Shown: in pieces, positions 25,001 to 34,000 of the stretch
How positions within the stretch are numbered: the first letter of the stretch is position 1
Layout of the letters: each line of letters opens with the position of its first letter
Source of the DNA: Nectonema munidae
Lineage: Eukaryota; Nematomorpha; Nectonematoida; Nectonematidae
Direction of reading: 5' to 3'
NCBI GenBank assembly: GCA_030549495.1
Contig: JAUIRK010000106.1
Coordinates: forward strand, 310,001 to 374,000
Length of the DNA: 64,000 bases
The notes under the pieces: generated by a model
What the model was told of the DNA's origin: nothing
Database searches by the model: none
The model's input: only the letters and a program-made list of their open reading frames with translations
Made by a program: the position numbers and the translations under genes

Positions 25001-28000
25001 TTAAAAATTTGAAATACAAAATAATTAAAAATGCTTATGCTATTATTGTAAGCTAATTAAAATATAGATAGAGAAAAAATGTAAACACTTTATGACAAAA
25101 GATACATATATCCCTTTATTACACTTTTGCTTTCTGTAACAATAAACAATTTTTCTCCTTTTGAAAATAAAATTTAAATTTAAAGTCCTTTTTCCGAAAT
25201 TGAATTGAAGTTGGCAATATCTTTTAAAAATTTTCATAGAATTAAATCTATATGAAATCGCTTTTGCTGCATGTAAATTATCGCTCGTTGTAGTAGTGTA
25301 TTATCGCAGACAAACGAGAACATCATCAAAGATACAATATAAATGTTCAAAATTATTTTATCATTAAAATGTTCTTCGATGTTTTCATGATCTGAGTTGG
25401 AACATCAAATCGAGTTCGTGTGTGTATAAACGGGGTTGTTGCCATTTTAAAGTCAGCTAAACAGATTCAATAAAAGCCGGATAAATGAATACCCATATAT
25501 GTAAAAGAAAATGACGTTTGGAAACGGAAGCTGAAATTCGGTTTATCACGACAAAATAACATTACACAGATTTGTTAAACTTGCTTATTGTTCGGATAAT
25601 GAGATTTTAGGATTTTCGAGTACTAGATAAACGAGTTTTGAATTAACTTTTTTGTGTAGTTAGATTTTGGCATTCATTGCAAATAAAATTAGAGTTAACA
25701 ACCAGATAATGGGAACATAAACGTGTATTCGCAAGTTTGGGAATGGGAAGGAAAATAATAATAATAATTTTAAGATTATATAATAATTTAATATAATATA
25801 ATTTTTTTTTGCGCATGCCCCTGAATACCAAGCTCAGTGATAAGAACACAGCAAACAAAAAAGTAAAGACTTGTGATGAAGGAAAACATACTGGCAAATT
25901 TTGAGACTTGTGAGTAGTTAATCACAAAGGCTTCTTGCTTTTGCTGCAGAACCTTCAAAGCGTTCGCCATATCCTAAGATTTTTACGGAAGAAATGCTGA
26001 AATACGTATGAATCAAACTATTCCTAATATGCACAATGAGTTGTGTTTACTTTAGTCCCATTCTCCACGCTGAAGAATCTACTATCTGTTAAGACACTGG
26101 CACCTCGCAAGCATGTTTCGTTGGACGCAGTTACTGGTGAGGATATCGAAGAAGTATAAACTTTTTCTGATGTAAAATTCTAAAAAGAAATACGCGATCA
26201 AGAGTTAGAAATATTTAAAGCGAAGAAAAAATTTACAACTCCTTTTGATCTTAAAAGCGACTTCTCGTACTCCAAAACAATTTGAACCTTTTTGACTAGA
26301 GCCATCGGATTATTACGATAAGTGTTCTAAATATTAGTAACAAATATAAAAATTATAATATACTTCAACCAAAGTTGAAAAAAAACTTCCTACATGAAAA
26401 GAAATTTTTTTTTGAAATTGTGAATTATAAAAGTGCATGTACATTGTACATAGGAAAAAACAACTTATTAAAAAAATAAAAGCGTCTGAATAGATTAATG
26501 TTTTTGATACAAATCTTCTGCTTTACATCAGATATCGTCGAATTATTCTTGTTATAACGGACATAACCACAAATTGCTATTTCTTGATTTCTTTGAAAAA
26601 ATAATGTTTGCCATAGAGAACCTTTTGACTGTTTTTATACTTTATTTCTTTTAAAAACTTGAAACACACGTGTATATAGTACTCCTGTAATATGCGACAC
26701 ATAAATTCACCCTATATCTTGTGTATTAAGTAAGACTTATTTATAAAGAAAAGATGACATTGGTGGAAAAATGCTAATTTTTGGACTAATAACAAGCAAT
26801 TATTTTACTATACAGGCAACCTGGATTAACGCCAATTCAGCATTAAATTTTTTTTAAGGTAAATTGGATTGCAAGTCAATTTTTCCGAATATTTTTTGTT
26901 GTTTTTAAAAACTGCGCAGTCCAATTTTTAACATGGATAAAATTTCAAATAAATTTTGTTTTATTTATTATTATGTCCAGCTCAAAAAAGTTGTGGACAG
27001 CTCACAAATCTTGCTTTATTTTTATCATTCAAATAAATGAATCAATTGAATAAATTTGAATACATTTTCCATGTGAAAAAGTTCTAGAAAAATCCTTTTG
27101 TTTCATAATGAGAATATCAATTATTTTATCCAAAGTTTGGTTTTATACTCTCTACATCCAGAATATAGAATCTATAGAAAACTCGGTATAGAAAATTGAG
27201 TAGTTAGTTCGTTAGTTTGTTTTAATAGTAACGATAATTAAATATAGTATTATAGCTATTCAACTTCAATTCAAATAAAACCGTTTCGGCGAGCAATATA
27301 GTCAAGTGAGAGACACAGTTTTATGACACCAAGTTTTCCTAGCATCATTTGTAATTATATTTTGCATATACACACTAAAAAATCTTTTGAATAAGAATTA
27401 ATGTATTTTGGAGTAAAGATTGGAAAAGTTTGCTGTTGCAACCCCATTAGATTAACTAGAGGTAGCCAAACCTTGAGGCAGGGGATAAAAGTGGCGAATT
27501 CTATAATCCCAAACTTACTGAGTTCGTTTTGGATATCGTTGATACAGAGAAAGACTAAAGCTAATAAAAGTGGTTTTTGGTCGTTTTTAGATAAATAATA
27601 AAAAAAATTAATTTTTGAAAAATAAAATTCTTTTCTTTATAAGATTACACAATGTAACACAATTTTTGTTCCCAGGTTCTAATGGTGTTTTCGTGTTTTC
27701 GTATGTTATACTAATTCTAAAAAACTTAACTTTTAAAGCTAAATTTCGGGTTTAGGATCAGAACATCGATTTTTTTATAACTATTTTTACCTTTTTGATA
27801 AATAATATTTTAAAAATTATTTCATTATTTATATATATAAAATAGGATTATATATTTCATTATATATAAATTAATTTTTATTAAAACTTTAAAAAAATTC
27901 AAAAATATGTTAATTTTCTTGTTTTTCTTCTATATTTCAAATCTGATTCTCTGACTAAACTCCATATGTAATCTCCCATCATATTTTCATCACAATGACC

Positions 28001-31000
28001 CTGATATCTTCGTTCAATCTCTTTTAAATCTTGATGAAATTTCTCTCCTTGTTCTTCAGAAAAGAAACCCATGTTGTTTTTAAATCTGTCCAAATGAGAA
28101 TTCAACATGTGCATTTTTAATGACATTCTACAGCCCATTAATTCAAAAGACTTCATCAAATCCTGTATGAGATTTTGGTAATTTTCTGCTCTGTGTTTAC
28201 CCAAAAAACCTTCAACAACAGCTTCATGCAAAACCAAGCTTTTTTTTCTGTTTCTGTAAGAAGATTTGAAAAATCATCGGAGTTAAAAATCTTCTTAATT
28301 TGTGGTCCAATAAAAATACCACCTTTAATTTTTGCTTCAGATAGTTTGGGGAAAAAATAAGTAGATACTTAAAAGCTAGTGAACTTTGACTTAAAGCCTT
28401 CACAAACTGCATCATTAAGCCTAATTTGATGTGAAGGGGAGGCATCAAAACATTTTTAGGATCAATTAATGGATTCAACATGATGTTTCTTTGACCCACA
28501 ACAAAAGTTTCTCTTTGTTCCCAGAACTTTTTTATAGTGGTCAGTAGTAGCCCTGCTGTCCCAAAGACAAAGAAAGCACTGGTACTTTATAAACCCGCCT
28601 TGTAATCCAGAAAGGAACGCAATTATCTTAAAATCGCCAATGTTTTCCCAATTGTATATATGATATTGTAATGATTCTAAAAGAATTTTGATACTATAGT
28701 AATCTTCTTTTAGGTATACAGAATGAGCTAGAGGTATTGTTGGGAGTTTGTTTTGATTATGAAGTAAAAGTGCTTTCAAACTTGCAGTAGAACTGTCTAT
28801 AAACAGTCTCCATTCATAGAAATCAAAATTTACGCCAATCGAAAAAAAAGTCCTCTTACATCATGACAAAAACAAAGATCATTTTTAATTGTATAAAAAT
28901 CAGAAAAAGGCTTATGTCTAGATCGTTGGCTTGTGATCCGAACTTGTTCTTTGACTAAATTCCATTGCTTCATTCTAGAAAGAAATATTTCTGCATTTGT
29001 TTTAGTAAGACCCATGTCTCTTATCAAGTCATTTATTTCATTCTGATTTGGAAAATATGGTGTTTTATCGTTTTTATCCGGTATATATTCATCTTCTAAA
29101 CTCGTTAGTTCTTCGCTATCGTCGTCATTTTTTTCTTGATGAGGTTTATTCAATATCGGTACAGGATATTCAGAGCAGTGTGGAATAGGTGCTTTTATGC
29201 TCTATTGCTGGTGCATTTTCCCCTTTGTTTTTTACTCACATCCACCAAACAAAAAAAGCAGTTTGTTGAGTGATCTGTTGGTTCAAACCATACATGAGGA
29301 AAAGAGAATTTCATGGATCTACTTTCACCACGAAGCCAGATTCAAGAGCTTTCTTACAATTTTGACAACAATAATGTGGAGCCACAATATATTTCCAAAA
29401 TATTTATAGTAGGCTTGGCAGACTTTTAAAGAAGGCTTCATGTGAAACTTTTTTCCTCTTTTTGCTATGAACTCACCCCATATAAAACAAAAAGAATCTA
29501 GTTTATGCTTACATGCTCTGGAATTCATTTTATAACGAGTTGGAATTGTTTTAAAAATTTACTCTAAATAAAAATGTGAAAACATGGTAAAAACACGCAA
29601 GGAATTATAATATATAATATATCACAAAAAAATTGACAAGAGAATTTAATATAAAAATTAAATTTATTTTACTTATTTAAAAATAAAACATAAATGAGTG
29701 CCATAAAACTAATTGATTAAATGGAAAAAATAAGTATATAAAAAATATGTGTAAAATGATAAATATCCTGTAATTTTCTTAAATTCAAAATTTTTATTTA
29801 AATATTTATTTTTTTACAAGCTAATAAAACTAAACAATTAAAAAAAAAACTAAAAGTTGGGAATAAAACAAAAAAAAATTTTGTTACATGGTGTTATCTA
29901 TGATAATTTTAATATTCAAAATTAAGGTAAAAGAGAACAAAAAATTTTGCGACATCATCCTCATCAGAAAAAATCAAAAATTTGGGGTGTAAACTATAAA
30001 CGATTAGCCACTCCTGAACCAACATATGATATGAGTATAATGATATAAATATTGGAATTTAACATTCTTTAGCTATGTTAATAAATCAATACGATCTTCC
30101 TTCATTATTAACACTAATTTTCTAACTTAGTTATTTTTTTAGAAAAAAATTAACTGCATATATTTTCTATATAAATTCCTTCCTTTTTAACAAAATTTTG
30201 TGTTTGTGCTGACGACTTTCAAGAGTTTTTCCATATTAATTTTATCCTTTTCAACAAAATAAATAATAGGTCCAAAGAATTTTAAGGGCAAAAATTCCAC
30301 GGCTGCGAAGTCAAAGGGAAAATATCCAATTCCAACTTTTTTTTTTATTTTTTTAAGACTCGACTTGGACTCTGACCAATTTAAAATATCCGACTCTACT
30401 GACTTCGACTCCGCAACTTTGAAAAATTTGAATCTCGCGCATCACGCGACACCCAATTAAATTAAAGATTGTCTTAAGAAAACCGCCTTAAGCGAGTATA
30501 TACGATAGATAGAAAATTGGAAAAACATTAACCTATTATATCCAAGGTAAAGCGGAAGATATTAAGTTATTTGATATAAAACACTAATCCGTATCTTCAT
30601 CTCGTCAGTTTAAACTGGGGAACTTTTGGATATATGGGATCTAAATCAGATTTAGGCGAATGAACTTAACCAAAACGTTCCTTTATCCTCTAAAATTCTT
30701 GATTCGCTTATAATTAATTAAATGAAGTAGCGAAATTTTAAAATAGAAAAAATAAAGAGATCGAAAATACTTCAAAAGATTTAGAAGTTGCCAATAAGCG
30801 TTTTGCGTATGGAACGAGAAGTTCGTTGTTACTCTCCTGAACCAGTTCATTTCCTCTAGCGCTAATCCTTTTGATTAAATTTGAGCAAATTTCGGAAGCA
30901 AAGGATAAATGTTCCAAGTTTTCGGTGTTGACATCGTGCCTACGGTGAAAGCATTGTGTACATTGGGCTAACAAAATTGTAGCGCAGATTATAAGATCAA

Positions 31001-34000
31001 ATTATCTATTTTGGAGGAATAAGAAAGGAATTTCATATAAAACTAAGATGAAATATTTTTAGCAAACAGGACATCATAATTTCTTTCATAAAATTTCTAT
31101 AGGCCTTCGTAGGTTAGGAATATTTTAGCATTTTATTTAAAAATAAAAATGCTATTGAAAAAAAGCAGACCATTATTCTTCACAATTCCGTTCCTCAAAG
31201 GGTTAATAAAATCAAGGTTCAGCCTTTCAAACTTTCAAAGGTATTCGACAAGACAGCTGAGAAAGTCTATGCATGCCTCATTTAGAGTATACTAACAAGA
31301 TGACCGAACCGCAATATTTCATCGCATATATAGAAATATAAGAAAGATGGAGTTACCTGCTCAAAATACATGGGTCTAACCTCGAAAAACTTGACAAAAA
31401 AATACCAAAAATACAAAATACCAAATGTTACAGTAGTGAAAAAAGTAAATAAATGAGAATTAAAAGTAAAAACAGAATACCAATTTCTATCTACAATACA
31501 TTACATAAGCAAGCATTTCTAAATATTAAATAATTTTAAATTGAAAATGTGTAATCCTTTTTGCGCAGATTTATGATCAAAATGCAATAACTCAAAAGGG
31601 TTCATCTCATAACATTGTTGTTAAGCTACACTGAACAGTGCGTTTGATGTGCTTACTATTGGTCAGATTGTTCGCGCTATTCACCAATTCCCCATAGTAA
31701 AATTGTTAGTACGATTTGCGAACATAAAACATAACTTTTTCCCAAGTTTGGTGAAACAAATCGGCTTTATCCCCTTGGCTTTATTTATCTATGACAGTTT
31801 TAGGAAGCATTCTTCAGACAGGAACCTAACTGAGTTTGCGGCTTGTTCGCTAAATACGTGACACGTGTGCATTTAGCGAGGGAATTTTTAGTAGCGTCAT
31901 CAATTTTTGTGTGCATGAAAAAGGTATTTTTACCGATGGATGATGTCAATGGAGCCGTCAACGCATTTAATAAGTGCTTCAATTGATCAGTGTTTACTCG
32001 CTAAATGAAAATGAGATGTAATATTTTGAAATTAGATTTCAAATGTAGTAACATTCAAAGGAAAATGGCGTCAGCGCATGTTGCTGCCTGTTGTTGGGTT
32101 TGACAAATTCAAGAAATGGTCTCTATTAGGGGTGCACTGAATAGTCTATCCGGCCGGACATTTCGCCGGATACTGACGATTATTCGATATTCGGACCAAT
32201 GCCGGATAAGCCGGATAATTGCAAACAAAATTATCATTTAATAATTAAACAATATTTAGGTAGCAAAACGAAATCTCCTTTTTCAGACAAAAGTTTTGTT
32301 CGTTTTTCTTCAAAAATGTTTCCGTATTCTGAGAAAAGACGCTCAGAGTATACTGATGATGCAGGTGTGCATAGGTATTTCCTGTTTCCAATACTGCAGG
32401 GGGCATTTGTTTCTTTCCAGGAATGGAGTGCAGAGGTAAAGTTCTAATTCGCTGGCTGATTTATCTTCGATATCTTTCTTGGACTTTGTATTCGCCTTTT
32501 CATGTATTCTGGCAATTTCTTGGAAGCAAGCCATGCAATCATTCTCGCTTCTATCTTCGGGTAATTCCTTGGTGGCACAGTCAGAGTGAGCAGCTTCATC
32601 AACAGTCTCAGTATCCACACTCTGAGTATCAACAATGCGAGGCTGTAGAATCTCAACAAGGAGTAAAGTTTTTCCATGTTTTATCTTTCAGAAATTAGAC
32701 TTTAAATCGTGGGTCAAGTACTGTTGGTAGAACGCATGATGGGTTCCTCATAATGCCAAGACAAGAACCTGAATCACTGAAAAACCTAGCACGAAGCGCA
32801 GACAGAAGTCTCTGTTTGGTTATTTTGATGCCTTTTTTATCAGTGGCCTTTTCAAGGTATCTTGCTAGAGTACTTACATTAGGAATGATGGTTGAGAGAG
32901 GACCTGATTCGGCACTCATTTCAACAGTAAGCTGGAAGAAAGGCTGAAGTATGGTTACAATTTGATCAATAATTTGGCACTCACAAGAAGAAAAACTTAG
33001 CAGCTAATCATGATCAGAGATGTAAAACTGCACAGGTCTTTTTAACTTTTGCAACCGATTCAGCATAAGGTATGCACTGTTTCAACGGGTTGGAACATCT
33101 GTACTAGTAAATGTGGTGCTTTTTCCATTCCACTTGCATTCTGCGACCGAATGGCCTTGAATTCGCTACAACCTTTGACAGAATGGTTAAAGTGGGTAGC
33201 TAATCTACGACTTTTAATACATCTTTCAAAGATTTTTGAGATAGAATGGCATCGCTTATAATTAGTTGGATGATATGTATTGAATAATGAACAGGCACGA
33301 TCTCTGAGAGATTACTTCCAAGCAACATATTTTTTGCACCATCTCTAACCAGTACATGTCTTGAAGAATTTATATTCCAACACTCCCACGTGTTCTTGAG
33401 TTGGCTAGCAATGTTCACACCTGTATGGGAGTTGGTAAAGTGGAAAGAATGCCGCATGTAGAACTGCATTCTTTCGTACATATCCTGTGGGCAGAGAGAG
33501 ACAAAAAGGTTTCATAACATGTCCAGATGTCAGAAGTGAAAATAACACAGGCAGCTTTTGCCAGCTCATTTGCAACGTCTTTCCGTAGTTCTTCATAGAA
33601 GTCGGGCAGAACATTGTCAGCGAAAAATCTTCTGCTAGGAATGACATACTGTCGCTGTAAATGCGCCATAAGACCGATAAAACCGTCAACTTCAGCCATA
33701 CTAAAATGCTGGTTATCCAATGCCATCATGAGGAGAATTTTTTTTTAGCCCTAGTGTCATTAATATTCCACAACTTTTTTTATCGAACGTTTCCTGTAAA
33801 GACAAATAGACTATTTTTCTTTCTCTTGTCGAGAGAATCTTGAATTCATCAAATACTTCTGAGAACTCTCCAGTGTTTTTCTTTTCAAGCATTCCTTTTT
33901 TGACATTCTGGTTATCTTTGAAATGCAAAACTTTTGCGTGATTTTGCAAAGGTGTCGTGCTGAATGACTTAGGTTTTCGAGAGCCTCTTCTTATCATTTT

